Assembly: GCA_014529385.2 (NCBI GenBank)
Contig: CM043944.1
Location: 177,063,740 to 177,127,739 of the forward strand
Length of the DNA stretch: 64,000 bases
Origin: Adiantum capillus-veneris
Taxonomy: Eukaryota; Streptophyta; Polypodiopsida; Polypodiales; Pteridaceae
Direction: 5' to 3'
Part shown: in pieces, positions 1 to 11,130 of the stretch
Layout: each line of letters opens with the position of its first letter
How positions within the stretch are numbered: position 1 is the stretch's first letter
The notes under the pieces: generated by a model
Seen by the model: only the letters and a program-made list of their open reading frames with translations
The model's database searches: none
Told to the model about the DNA's origin: nothing
Program-made: the position numbers and the translations under genes

Positions 1-464
1 AGAGAGAGAGAGAAGAAGAGCATGTTGGGCTGAGGAACTTTCCTTAAGGTTGTAGAGTGTATACCCAAGCTGAGTGCCCTGACGTATCTTATGCCTGACT
101 TGCAGCTTATCGTATAAGCAGTCCACAATTTTCTTGTATGACTCTCTCATCGAGAGAGGGAATAGAAAAACATAAAACTCATTCCGACCCACCTACCTTG
201 TAGGGGTCGTGATTGTATGAGGATGACTTGTCATTGGCACTGTGCCTGGGAATCAAGTCCAAATTTTTGGTTCTTTTTAGTGATGTTGGGTTGACAGCAA
301 TCAAAAAACACGGTAAACAATCCATCACTTAGTCTGTCCTTCACAGAGTTTCGAGTGTGATAGCGGAAGCGTAATCCATGAATTGGTGGAATTCATGCCA
401 CCCGGTTAGCATGCCGTGCATGCATAATTGTAAGCCCTTCAGTTTCCCAAACTGGCGTGCCAAT
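1..464. other. Left flank, no gene recognised
   Basis: A short GA-rich run opens the window. After it comes AT-rich DNA with no coding signal I recognise. It ends where the G1 LTR begins, so it is the DNA into which G1 inserted. The partner target duplication cannot be checked because G1 has no visible 3' end. Confidence 0.5.
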
Positions 465-634
465 TGTTGGCGGACGAAGCAACAAGTGGCCATTGCCAGA
501 AGGATCATATTTTTTTGAGAAACCGCTGTAAAATTATTTTGTAAAGAAGCATCTCTAAGCCACAAAATTGTCAAAGGATGTATGATTACTCTTATGGGAG
601 AAATATATTAGAGTGCCAGTTAGAAGTTTGGGAG

Positions 635-1321
635 TGTTAGGAAATAAGACGTAGCTAAATAGATAATTGAGTAGATTACTTAATGGAGAGAGACAGGTTT
701 ACATACACGAGATTATAGAGTAGAGAGAGAGAGAGAGAGAGTACACATGATATACGTGGTTCACCCAATGTGGGCTACATCCACGGGAAAGCAGCCACTC
801 AATGGCTTTAGTACTTCAAAACAAGAAGTAATTTACAAAGGGATTAACCCTTAATAGAGCTCCCGCCTTGCTTCACTCTCACCACCTCACACCCACCTTG
901 TTGCATCAACTTCACACTATAAAATGTGTGTAGAAATGGCCTCCTTTTATAGGGCAAAAGGGTTGCCCTCTCTTATGAGAGGCAGCCATGTGTAGCCGCC
1001 CTTGTGTGAATAAGTCCAAATCTGACCCTCCAATCTGCCCATGTGTGGCCGCCTTTGTGTAGACAAATCCACTTTTGAATTCGGCCACCGGCCACCGGCC
1101 ATTGACTTCCGACCACCGGCCACCGGCCACTGGCCAACCGGCGGATCGTTTTCCGACCACTTTCCCTCCGTGCGGCCCCTGAATTTTGACTGTGAAAATT
1201 TTGGTTTCCAGTGAGTGATTTTCCTTCCCGCACGATGGCTTCTCCTCATAATGGGGGCCTTACAAATGTGCGCTTTTACCACAGAAAATTACAAGGGGTA
1301 AATCAGGCTCCATACTTAACA
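635..1321 (-). repeat. C1 3' LTR
   Basis: 687 bp, reading TGTTAAG to CTAACA on the minus strand. It holds a GA run (about 722-740) and a GC-rich block of GGCCACCGGCC-type repeats (about 1083-1143). The last 146 bp on the plus strand (1176-1321) match the 5' LTR remnant base for base in length. Confidence 0.9.
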
Positions 1322-1334
1322 ATCTCCCACTTGG
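1322..1334 (-). other. C1 polypurine tract
   Basis: Reading minus, a CCAAGTGGGAGAT tract abuts the TGTTAAG start of the 3' LTR. This is the plus-strand primer position for reverse transcription and fixes the element's orientation. Confidence 0.8.
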
Positions 1335-1381
1335 AGACTGATCTCCAAACCAAACTTGTGACTGCTTTCCATCCTAGCTTC

Positions 1382-3746
1382 TTATCCTTGAATGCCGATT
1401 GAAGATGAGAAAAAGCTCAACTTCTCCTTGTTGACCACCTTTGTAAACATGTCTGCAGGATTTTCACTTGTATGCACCTTTCCTAGATTTAGTTGTCCCT
1501 CTTCCAAAAGAGTGCGTATGAAGTGATATCTCACCTCAATGTGCTTTGTCCTTGAATGAAAGGTTAAGTTCTTTGCAAGATGGATAGCGCTTTGGCTATC
1601 ACTGTACAAGACACAATTGTCTTGTTTGAATCCAAGCTCTTCTAAGAATCTGTGAAGCCACAGAATTTCTTTGCTTGCCTCCGTCATTGCTACATACTCT
1701 GCTTCCGTGGTAGAAAGTGAGACCACTTTCTACAGCTTTGAAGCCCAGCTTACCGCTGTGCCTCCAACCGTGAAGACATAGCCAGTAGTGCTCCTTCGAG
1801 TATCTTTGTCACCTACCATATTTGCATCAGCATACCCTTCTAGAAAAATATCAGCTCCTCCAAAATACAAAGCATTTGTTGTTATCCCTTTTAGATACCT
1901 AAGTATCCACTTCACAGCTTGCCAATGCTCTTTACCTGGGTTGTCCATGAACCTACTCACAACTCCCACTGCATGTGCAATGTATGGCCTTGTCCAGACC
2001 ATAGCATACATTAGAGAACCTACCGCTGCAGCATATGGAACTTTAGACACATAGGCTATCTCCTCTTGTGTCTTTGGACACATATCCTTTGCTAGTTTAA
2101 AGTGACCAGCCAAAGGTGTAGAAACTGGTTTTGCATTTTTCATTGCAAACCTTTCTAGTACCTTCTTGACGTAATCTTCTTGAGATAGCTTTATTGTCTT
2201 CTTCGTCCTGTCCCTTGATATTTTCATACCAAGTATCCTCTTTGCAGCACCTAAATCTTTCATTGAAAAAGATTTAGACAGTTCCTCTTTTAGGTCTTTG
2301 ATGTCCTGTATGTTAGCACGTGCAATCAACATGTCATCAACATACAACATTAGGATGATAAATTTCCCATCTCCCAAATTCTTCGTGTAGATGCAGTGAT
2401 CCGAGTTGCATCTTGTGAATCCATGATCCAACATCCATCGATCAAACTTCAAGTACCATTGTCTTGATGCTTGCTTTAAACCATACAAGCTCTTCTTTAA
2501 TCTGCAAACCATTTTCTCCTGACCTTTTACTTCATTCCCCTTTAGTTGAAGCATGTAGATTTCCTCCTCTAAGTCACCGTGAGGGAATGCCGTATTTACA
2601 TCCATTTGCTCGAGATTTAGATCATGAGCAGCCACAAGGCTTAGGACAAGCCTAATTGAGTTCAGTTTTACAACAGGAGAAAATATTTCATTGAAGTCAA
2701 TACCTTTCTTTTGAGAAAAACCTTTTACCACAAGACTAGACTTGTACCTTTTCTTCCCACCTTCTTCTTCCTTCACCTTGTAAACCCATTTGTTTTTTAA
2801 TTCCCGCTTACCTTTAGGCAACTCAACCAACTTCCATGTTTGGTTGCGATGTAGTGAGTCCATCTCCTATTGCATGCTCTTCGTCCATTCTTCTTTGGAT
2901 TCATGTTGCATAGCTTCTTCGTATGATTCTGGCTCTCCAAAATCTGAGATCAAGAGATGGTTGAAGGAAGGCACAAACTTTTCTGGAGGTCTACTTGATC
3001 TTGTAGATCTTCGGGGAATAGGTTGAGGCTCCTCATTTGGTTGACGTTGTTGCACATTGTCACCGTTTGCAGTCCTTGAGTAGTCACTGTCCTCAAGCTC
3101 CATGTACTCATCACCTGTTTCTTTTGTTTGTTTTCTTTCCAAGTAATCTTTGTACATATTTTTTTCGTTAAAAATTACATCCCTACTCCTTAAGATTTTA
3201 CCATCTTCAGGATTCCATAGGCGATACCCAAAGTCACCTTCTCCATAGCCAATGAAGAAACACTTTCTGGACTTTGCATCTAGCTTTGATCTTAGGCTTC
3301 TATCTATGTGCATGAAAGCCTCACACCCAAACACTTTGAGAAACTGCATAATTCACCGGTTTACCTGTCCATGCCTCTTCTGTAAATCCCCCATCCAATG
3401 CCGTTGAGGGTGACCGATTGATTAAGTACACAGACGTACCTACAGCTTCCGCCCAAAGCTCAAGCGGTAGGCCTGCATGTAGCCGCATGCTTCGTGCTTG
3501 CTCCATGATTGTCCTGTTCATCCTTTACGAAATACCATTGTGCTGAGGTGTGCTTGGGGTGTTCTTTGCCTCCGAATGCCATTGCTAGCACAAAATCTTT
3601 CAAAAGCTTGGCTGCAATATTCACCTCCATTGTCGGATCTGAGGCATTTAACCTTGGTACCTGTTTCATTCTCCACAAAGGCTTTCCACCTTTGAAATAT
3701 GGAAAATACATCGGATTTATTCTTTATTATTTCCACCCTAAAGTTT
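1382..3746 (-). pseudogene. C1 copia pol remnant: integrase end, RT, RNase H
   Basis: Reading from 3746 down: the middle of an integrase core (SDNGGEYCS near 3640, carrying a catalytic Asp), its C-terminal part with the usual copia GCEAF and FIGY segments (3349-2867), then reverse transcriptase (2863-1730) with catalytic YVDD, then RNase H (1726-1382) with STTEAEY. A complete copia polyprotein also has gag, protease and an integrase zinc finger; these were deleted. RT and RNase H share one frame, broken by TAG at 2867-2869 and TAG at 1730-1732; the integrase part has two frame changes near 3520 and 3345. Both TAG codons sit where glutamine is expected. It cannot make a working polyprotein. 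Confidence 0.92.
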
Positions 3747-3892
3747 CCCCTGAATTTTGACTGTGAAAATTTTGGTTTCCAGTGAGTGATTTTCCTTCCC
3801 GCACGATGGCTTCTCCTCATAATGGGGGCCTTACAAATGTGCGCTTTTACCACAGAAAATTACAAGGGGTAAATCAAGCTCCATACTTAACA
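3747..3892 (-). repeat. C1 5' LTR remnant
   Basis: 146 bp matching 1176-1321 almost perfectly. It begins TGTTAAG on the minus strand at 3892. The inner border coincides with the deletion junction into integrase. Confidence 0.9.
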
Positions 3893-3934
3893 GGGAGCTT
3901 ATGGCCAGACAAGCCATTTTGTAGAGACCTAATC

Positions 3935-3940
3935 TATAAA
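3935..3940 (+). promoter_or_regulatory. Putative LTR TATA box of G1
   Basis: TATAAA lies in a CTATAAAGG context inside the LTR. The same box sits at the matching place in the G7 LTR (56715-56720, minus strand). A role as the U3 promoter is inferred from position. Confidence 0.45.
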
Positions 3941-4634
3941 GGTCAATTTTTGTAAGTTTTGGATAATCTTTTGAATGGAGAACTGAGAAGACAGAGTACG
4001 TTTGAGAGCTCCTTCTCGTTCAAACTTGTAATATTCGCCATTGCGGCTACGGTAATCCAAATTTAGATTTGATTATTGCATTGTGTACCTCTCATCTTGC
4101 TCTTTCATTCAAGTGTAATCATTCAAGATTCCGTGTAGGTTTTCAACTATGAGTTTGAAGCCTTAAATCGCTGTTTTGAGTGTCTATATGCATGTTTTAT
4201 GTTTTTTTGACCCTAGGAGGGGCTTTAGGGACCCTAAAACGACCCATAGGGATCACCTGTTCGCTGTTTTTGCTAACTTTGGGACGAACGATCGCGATCG
4301 TTGTACCTCTTCAGAATGCTGTGATAGTGATATGGCATGTTCCTGATAATCCCCTGTAGCTCCCCTTCAAGTTTCGTGCGATTTCGATATGATTTTCATG
4401 GTAAACGGGCGTGATGACTGAAGAACCGTGTAGGAGGACATAGGCAGATTACCTGGTGGTAATGCGTTTGATTTACTTGTAGAGTTAGTAGTTGCATCTC
4501 TTTGAGTTCACTTCATTAGGACTGACACCCTAGTGAGTTTCCATGCCTCATCCGAGTCGCTTCCCCTGTATTGATAAATATGTTGATGCTTGAGAGCTAT
4601 GCTAGGGACGTCTATCGCAGCGACCCGCAAACAT

Positions 4635-4652
4635 TGGCGCCGCTGCCGGGGA
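4635..4652 (+). other. G1 primer-binding site (tRNA-Asp)
   Basis: TGGCGCCGCTGCCGGGGA lies one base after the LTR end. It complements the 3' end of plant tRNA-Asp with one difference (C for T at the ninth base). First-strand cDNA synthesis would prime here. Confidence 0.88.
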
Positions 4653-6210
4653 ATGCACCTTAGGTGATGAGTGACCGAGTGTGCAGTTAGACTCCTTAAA
4701 AAAGATCAATCCACAAATCCATTTTACACCTCAGTTAGGCTGTCAGGCAAAGGTTTAGAGCTTAGTGGAGTCTAGAGCCAGTGGACCGGCTAGATCCTCT
4801 CTTAGGAGATATAGGGAGCTGTGAGTGAGTGTGTTAAAGCATTTTTGCTCTTCAATTTCTGTAATTTGATTGAGTACTGAAATCTCACCCGAATCCGTCA
4901 TGTTTGTTTTGTTTGATTCATTTCCTTATGTTTTTCAGCTCTGTACTTAGGAGTAGGATAAGCAAATCACATTCTAGTGAGATTTGGGACAAAAGTCAGA
5001 GCCGAGAAACCAGAAAACCATAACTTTGGCCAAAAAAGCCATAAGACTCTAAAATTTTAAAAATCTGACCAAACAGGATGAATATTGATTCAAATCACAA
5101 AGTGGTAGCACAAAACACTAGGAAACACTTGTCAGAGGGAGCATACAAAATTTCATCAGATTTGGCCCAGGTACTACGATCGCGATCGGTGTACCTCAGT
5201 GTCAAATTTGTACAAGATTTGAACATGTGCCTTCTTGATAATATTCTAAACAACTTTGTCTAAAGCAACCACACCCAAAAACATCAAAAATCAAGGAAAT
5301 CGGGCCACTTGGATAAAACTAGCCTGACAGACCCAGAAAATGCAAAATCTTGGCTTTTGGGGATCCAAATGCAAAAAGACTTTGGGGATAGCCTTAAAAC
5401 ATCAGTGTCTACAAGCATGCAAAATTTGGTCTGAATTGGGCTCATAAGTACTATCGCGACGGTGTACCTAAGTGCCAGATTTGGACCTAGATTTCATATG
5501 TGGGATTCCCAGGTGTATACAAACATAAAAGTCTAAAGGACCTAGAGCCAGAAACCTCAAAATACCTATCAAACCATCTGAATACAGATCCAAGCCAAAA
5601 ATTGCTAAACTGGCTTAGAAATTGACTTTCAATAGACCAAAACACATCAAAACTGGGAAGGAACCATAGAGAGGGATAGCCTCTACACAGGACAACCCTA
5701 GGTATCTCTCAAATCCCAAATCAAACATCAAAATCTAGCCAAACTGATAAATTTGGGAAAACAGGTACTTCCAACCAAGAAATGGTAAAAACTTGACTTT
5801 TTTGGGTCCAAATACAAAAGTGTCTGGCAGGTAGTCTTAAAATATCCTAGTGAACAAGCTCATGAAGTTTCATCTGATTTGGGCTCAGAAGTACGATCGT
5901 GATCGGTGTACCACTGGCCCAGATTTAGCTCAATTTTGGCCTGCTCATAGACCTAGACTATTTAAGATACCAGGGGTTGTCAAAACTCAAATTGGACATA
6001 CTGTTAATAATCTATAAGCAAAATTGTGTTGAGATCATTTTGAAGTGTTGAATCTTCTGACAATTGGAATGATACAGTGATCTCATAGCCATCCAATGTA
6101 TTCATTTGCAAAGACTAGTCAAGTAACAGTCCATGCAGTCGTAGGAATTGGAAGATCTTTCCATCTCTAGGTAAGAGGTTTGGATTTCGTCAGTAAATCC
6201 CACTTTCTTC
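4653..6210 (+). other. G1 leader with recurring palindromes
   Basis: No coding frame is credible over these 1.5 kb. The stretch is built of diverged repeats in which a CGATCGCGATCG-type palindrome followed by GGTGTACC recurs at about 5177, 5452 and 5894. Flanking text (CAAAATTT, ATTTGGGCTCA-like) recurs with it. Confidence 0.7.
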
Positions 6211-7074
6211 ATGTTTTTGAGATCGGGGAAACAAATCAACACCAGACACCTAAATTTAGCGGATCAAACGAGTGTTGCATCAATGGAGGAGAGTGTAAAC
6301 CAAGGGATAGTGCGACCATTAGAGCCGATCCTTGAAGAAGGCATCTCCGACACTTCTTCAGAGAGATCTTTCGAGTATTTCATAGAACACTTGGGACAAT
6401 TAAAACTAAATGGAAGAGAAAACATGGCATCAGGACCATCAGACCCCTCGGCCACACTAAAGCTATTGTTCATCAAGTATCAATATGACAACAAGCAAGG
6501 TGCGAAGATATACAAAGATGGTATGGACCGCTACTGTGTGAAAATAGAAGATAGATCAAGTGAGTTCAGGGACTTAGTGCCTGCGAGCTATAGTGGTGAT
6601 AGGTACCTAGATGACGAGGGTATCATGTACTTGGTAGTACTGAATCCTAACATTGTAGACAAGTGGGGATTGATGGGCACAAAAGACAAAATAGACGAGG
6701 AACATGAGGAAAAGGCACCAACAATGAGCTTACCTAATGCGAGATTAAGGCGAGAAAATGAAACGTTGAGAATCAACACGGATAATGTCTACTTGGGGTT
6801 ATACAAGTATAATAATGGAGAGCAAGATCTCTATTATAGATGCGAGGAACCCTACGTCGAGGAGATGACTGAGCGGAAAAGACTTTATGTCTTCACCTAC
6901 GCAGAGGGAGCAGAAACGAAAATTGCAGCATACGACAAGTATGGAAGACGATATGGAGCAATCGATAAAAAAGAATTGGAAGGATATACGTACTTTGGGG
7001 GACCAGTTCATCAGTACTATGTCACTCCAAGCTCACCAGACCAGCACCTACAACTATCATGCCAGAACCATTGA
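6211..7074 (+). CDS. G1 ORF1, gag N-terminal region
   Basis: 287 residues beginning MFLRSGKQIN, close to the MxxRSG start common in Tat/Athila gag. The ATG is the first after the leader. The N-terminal third is acidic; a middle part reads like a small globular domain rich in Tyr, Asp and Gly (about residues 90-150 and 195-275). No catalytic motif is seen. The stop at 7072-7074 overlaps the next frame (open from 7059) by 16 bases in the -1 frame, so the capsid domain was either reached by frameshifting or separated by an old indel; I see no clear slippery heptamer. Role as a Gag N-terminus is inferred from position. Confidence 0.6.
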   Translation: MFLRSGKQINTRHLNLADQTSVASMEESVNQGIVRPLEPILEEGISDTSSERSFEYFIEHLGQLKLNGRENMASGPSDPSATLKLLFIKYQYDNKQGAKIYKDGMDRYCVKIEDRSSEFRDLVPASYSGDRYLDDEGIMYLVVLNPNIVDKWGLMGTKDKIDEEHEEKAPTMSLPNARLRRENETLRINTDNVYLGLYKYNNGEQDLYYRCEEPYVEEMTERKRLYVFTYAEGAETKIAAYDKYGRRYGAIDKKELEGYTYFGGPVHQYYVTPSSPDQHLQLSCQNH

Positions 7075-9002
7075 CCACAGGTGGAGGGAGGACTCATGTA
7101 GCTGATTCTTTCAGTCGACCTCATTATTCAATGCCAAGCCCCATGGGAACGTTACATTCCAGAGAATCAATGACCAGGAATCAAGGTAATGCAGTTCCTA
7201 TCTCTACACATACGGCTGTAGGTCCGACATTTGCAACCACCCCATCACATTTGCCGCCTAGTAGTAGATTTGGGGCGGGAGAGCCAACGAGAGCAACCTA
7301 CGACCTCCATGATGCACGAGAACGATTAAGTCAAGACACGGGAGCAATGAGATTGACCGCAGACCATAGACGGATCAGGCCATCCCAAGTAGCGAAGTGC
7401 ATGCAGAAGAAGTATAGCGGATCGGGGGATCCATATGCCCATGTATCGCTCTTCAAGCAAGTCTTAAGAGCAGAACAAATCACTGATTTCCACACTCAAT
7501 ACGAGGGATTCGGGATGACCTTGGAAGGGATGGCCTTAACATGGTTTCAACCTTTAAACCCTGAAACTTGTCCAAATATTGAACATGTATTGTGTCAGTT
7601 CGCGAAAGAATTCTCAAAACGGGGTATAAAGCATAATATTGTATCGCAAATATACGCTTTTAAACAAAGGGAGAATGAAAAAGTGAAGGAAGCAACCTTG
7701 AGATTCAAGCAATACATTGAGAGGTGCCCGAGGAGGGAATTACCGCAGGACTAGATATTGTCTGTGCTCTTCGTTGAAGGACTTAGGAACAAAACCTTGA
7801 AAAAGGACCTTCACTTGAAAGCCTGTAGCACGTTTCAACAGGTTACAATGGAAGCGTTATATCTTGTCGATAACTGCAAAGCATATGGGGAAGTTTCAAA
7901 GGATACTGATTCAGTAACCAGTGGCTCTTCATCGATTAAAAGTGTATCCTCTACCAAGAAAGATGCCTAGGCGTCCTTGATGCCGACAACTGATCAATTG
8001 ATAGAGGAGGTAACGAAGAGAATGCAGCAACATATGAGATCAAATCCGGTGCCGAGACAGTCTCAGACGAGGAAGTGTGACATATGTGGTGGGGATCATC
8101 CAATGCCGTGGTGCCCACAACAGTCGAAAGCACCAGTTGCGAATGGACGAGTACTGAAATGGTGCGCCATAGAACAGAAATGGACGAATCATAGCACGGC
8201 AGAGTGTTTCTATAACAAAAACTATGTGAGGGAAAGACCATATGGGCCTCCAAAAGGACCATCCCACCCACCTCCTTTGAGATATCAAGTTGGACCAAAT
8301 ATGAATCTGGTAGCAGGAGCAGACAGACCTCAACTTGTGTTGGGTCAACAACCTCCATTACCACAGGAGAATAGCGCCATGATTAGGTATGCTCAACCTT
8401 GTGAATCATCACCAGGAACAAATAGTACACTTCAAGTTTCTTATTATGAAGAACCAAATGAGCCTTACACAACAGAACCTGAATCACAAATGTACGCAGA
8501 CGAAGCCTATCAATCGTGGGGAAATAGTGAGGGTATGGCACCACCAACGTATGTAGCACAACCATAGAGAGATCAATATTTGGTAGACGAAAGAACGTTA
8601 ATGTTCATTGCGAACCAGAATTACAAACCACGAGGATATCCTAATAGAGCATGACAACCTATGAGACCATCTCCTCAAAATCAACCACCAATTGGACAGT
8701 GCTATAGCTGTGGAAGTACGGATCATTGGGAACGTAATTGCCCTTTCAAAGGCGAAAGAGTGAAAATTTTTTGGTTTTGTGACGGATGTGGTGTGAATCA
8801 CATATTGTCAGATTGCCCAAAAAATCCGGACAGCAAGGGAAAAGCGACTATGGATATTGTGGGGGTGATACCAAGTGCAAACAGTGGATTGGAAACCGAC
8901 CCCTTGATCCAGATCAATGATAAGCAGAGCCCAAGCCAAGGACTTGAGGAAAAACGAGCCTTTGGAGGAAAAGGTCGAGTTGCCAATACCCACAGAAAAT
9001 GA
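7059..9002 (+). pseudogene. G1 gag: capsid domain and four zinc-knuckle-like motifs
   Basis: One frame broken by TAG at 7752-7754, 7968-7970 and 8565-8567 and by a TGA near 8652. The retrotransposon Gag (capsid) domain spans about 7380-7900 (motifs GSGDPYAHV, LTWFQPL, EFSKRG). Then come four Cys/His motifs: CDICGGDHPMPWC, a degenerate C/H/C near 8165-8210, CYSCGSTDHWERNC and CDGCGVNHILSDC. The third is a normal CX2CX4HX4C knuckle; the first and fourth have CX2CX3HX4C spacing. Four motifs is more than the usual one or two. The protein would package element RNA in virus-like particles. The three TAG codons stand where Gln is plausible, so this looks like recent decay of a good frame. Confidence 0.85.
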
Positions 9003-9689
9003 GAGTTTATCCGTAAGGACCCAGTGAAAATCCTGGAAGGTGAAACAAGACAGGATAAAAACAAGAAGATTGAATAGCCAAATTGCCATGCAAAACGAAT
9101 TGCATGAAACGAAGGAGCAAATCAAACGAGAGAGAGAGAGAGTAGAACTACCGAGATTAACAACAAGCCGAGGAAAGCGTCCTCAGGGGGATCAATCTTG
9201 GTTGACAAAGTGCTAGCTAGAGCCGTTAGATGCTCTATTACAAGCGTACGAAGCAAGGCTAAAAACAAACCAAACTTTATAGCAAGGATGGTTAACTTAT
9301 CCTCAACCAGAAGTGGAAAGGGAGCGTTTGGAAATGTGCAAACACCTCATTGAAACAGCCCAAGCGTTGATGGAACCTAAGATGGCTAGAACCCCAGAAC
9401 AAGAAGTGTTGATTCACAAAGAGCGAGAAAACTAAAAATCGATGAACCAAAACAAGTAAATGAACCCAGGCCTAAAACGATATTGTCACTGGATCATCAA
9501 GTGGTGCCAAACACGACTGATGACGCTAAGTCAATGACGATAATGCCAATTCCAGAAGTTAAGGAATAATGGCCACAACAGTTATGGGAAACCATTAGAA
9601 ACAGAAAGAACGGGAGCACGACATTACATTCTGCTTCAATTCCTGAGATTAACCTGGATAACGGATTTTATCCAGCCGATATACAATCA
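9003..9689 (+). other. G1 gag-protease linker, decayed
   Basis: Several short lysine- and glutamate-rich frames interrupted by stops. The stretch lies between the last zinc knuckle and the protease region and is probably an eroded linker of the polyprotein. No domain is recognised. Confidence 0.5.
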
Positions 9690-11130
9690 TTGTATGGAGA
9701 TGCGGAAACGGAGGTTTCGGTGGAGAGCAAAGCCCAATCCTTGAAAACCCTGCCTTCATTTATAGGTGAACATGAGGCAGAATCGGATATAAGGTTAGTT
9801 CCGTCCCAGATGAGAACTATTCCGCATATGGTTGACTCAAAAATTCTTCAAGAGATGCTGTCGACACCTATAACATGCACAATCACTCTGTTCGAACTCT
9901 TGAGAGTCAGCCCACACTTATGGGAAGACATGGGGAAACATTTGGAGCACAAGGGAGTAAATGTTCCTCTTCTGACAAACCCTACGGGAGAAGAAAACAA
10001 ATGGGAAAGTCAATCCAAAGCCCAACCACTACCCATAAACAAGGTCGGAGATTACTGTGAAGGTGAGGAGGGTAATACAACCTTACCTGTGGAATATCAG
10101 GATATAAAAACGATAGCTATCCTAGACAGTGCAGCGGGAGTGGCGATTGCTACAAAGAAAATCTGGGAGAAATGGGGCCGTCCAGCTCACGAAAACGAGG
10201 ATGAAACTGCAACTCGCAGATGGGTATGTAGAGAAACCATTGGGAATCCTGGACCAAATAGTTGTAACTTCGTGTGGAATTAACTATGAGTACACCTTTG
10301 CTATGGTGGATTTCGGGAAAACGAACAACTTTGACATTTTTTTGGGACGACCATTTATGCGTCAACTCAAAATGATACAAGATTGGGGTTACGACCAAAT
10401 GTACCTAAGGCACGAAGAGATAATACCGAAAATCAACACGAAGGATCACATCTATAGAGACGTTGCAAAAACACCATTGCAAGAATTTAATTCAACCACT
10501 GTAAATGAAAAAGAAATAGCTGCATGGATGCAAACGAAAGCGCATGTCTGGATGTGTGGAGCAACTGATTGTAGAGAGATAATCAAGGAGGAATGCATTT
10601 TGGAAAGATCCGTAGAAGACGAAGCTTATTTCCCAGAACCTTTCCCGGAACATTTATTTGAGCCTTTCAGGTGGACTCAAATATTGTCAACCTTGGACGT
10701 ATGTGTTAACGAATGCACTCCTACAAAATTTTGTGACAAAGAAGGATACGACCTAGTAACTTTGCAAATGGCTAGCGTCATCCTCGAGTCAGGATCGGAG
10801 AGCGAGGAACAAGAAGAACCTCCACATGAGACCGAGTGTAAAATAATCATTGATGAGATATCTATAGTGAACGATAGGAATCGAACAGAGGAGGAATTCA
10901 CGGATTCACTAAGCTGTGACCTTCCATCACTGGACGATGAAATCCAACTGATAGAGGCTGATGATGAAAGATCAAGTGCATCAGAGACAAATAGGAAATA
11001 TAGGTCGAGGCAGGATAGGTTTTATGACCAAAAACCTAGTCGACAGGAGCGGTATAAGTCCAAGAGAAGAAGAAATTCAAGGGGGAATAAGCATAATCCG
11101 ATGCCTCTTGTCAATGATAGAACGCGATAA
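9690..11130 (+). pseudogene. G1 aspartic protease region of pol
   Basis: A retropepsin core starts at about 10118 with ILDSAAGVAIATK. The catalytic triplet reads D-S-A (10125-10133) where D-[ST]-G is expected, so the active site is damaged or variant. A frame change near 10180 moves to the frame used down to 11130, where the second protease landmark FDIFLGRPFM (about 10336) appears. A 200-residue acidic and then basic linker follows (about 10790-11130), ending at a stop. The order gag, protease, RT is that of a normal gypsy polyprotein. The enzyme would process Gag-Pol in the particle. Confidence 0.8.

Larger units (their letters stand above)
635..3892 (-). mobile_element. C1: internally deleted Ty1/copia element
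   Basis: A minus-strand copia element sits inside the G1 LTR, bounded by a perfect 5-bp duplication GGGAG (630-634 and 3893-3897). The uninterrupted version of the site is seen in the G7 LTR, which proves the boundaries. The 3' LTR is complete (635-1321) but only the first 146 bp of the 5' LTR remain (3747-3892). One deletion removed the rest of the 5' LTR, PBS, gag, protease and most of integrase, joining LTR to integrase at about 3746/3747. RT and RNase H remain. The AAGTGGGAG-type PPT and pol sequence suggest the Tork/Tnt1 side of copia. Confidence 0.92.
465..4633 (+). repeat. G1 5' LTR, split by copia C1
   Basis: The LTR starts TGTTGGCGG and ends CAAACA directly before the PBS. Without C1 and one 5-bp duplication it is about 0.9 kb, matching the 902-bp G7 LTR (56024-56925) along its length on the other strand. 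It carries a TATA-like box near 3935 and a 16-bp palindrome at 4287-4302. Confidence 0.85.

Noticed and set aside
912-1282. Three overlapping minus-strand frames
   Set aside because: They lie in the C1 LTR and are kept open by its GC-rich GGCCACC repeats.
3518-3853. 111-codon open frame that looks like a small integrase-like protein
   Set aside because: It is an artefact of the deletion joining the C1 5' LTR to integrase. The first part is LTR.
4287-5905. GCGATCGC-like words as a sign of cyanobacterial or plastid DNA
   Set aside because: The surrounding sequence is AT-rich gypsy leader, the core is CGATCGCGATCG rather than isolated GCGATCGC, and no plastid gene is nearby.
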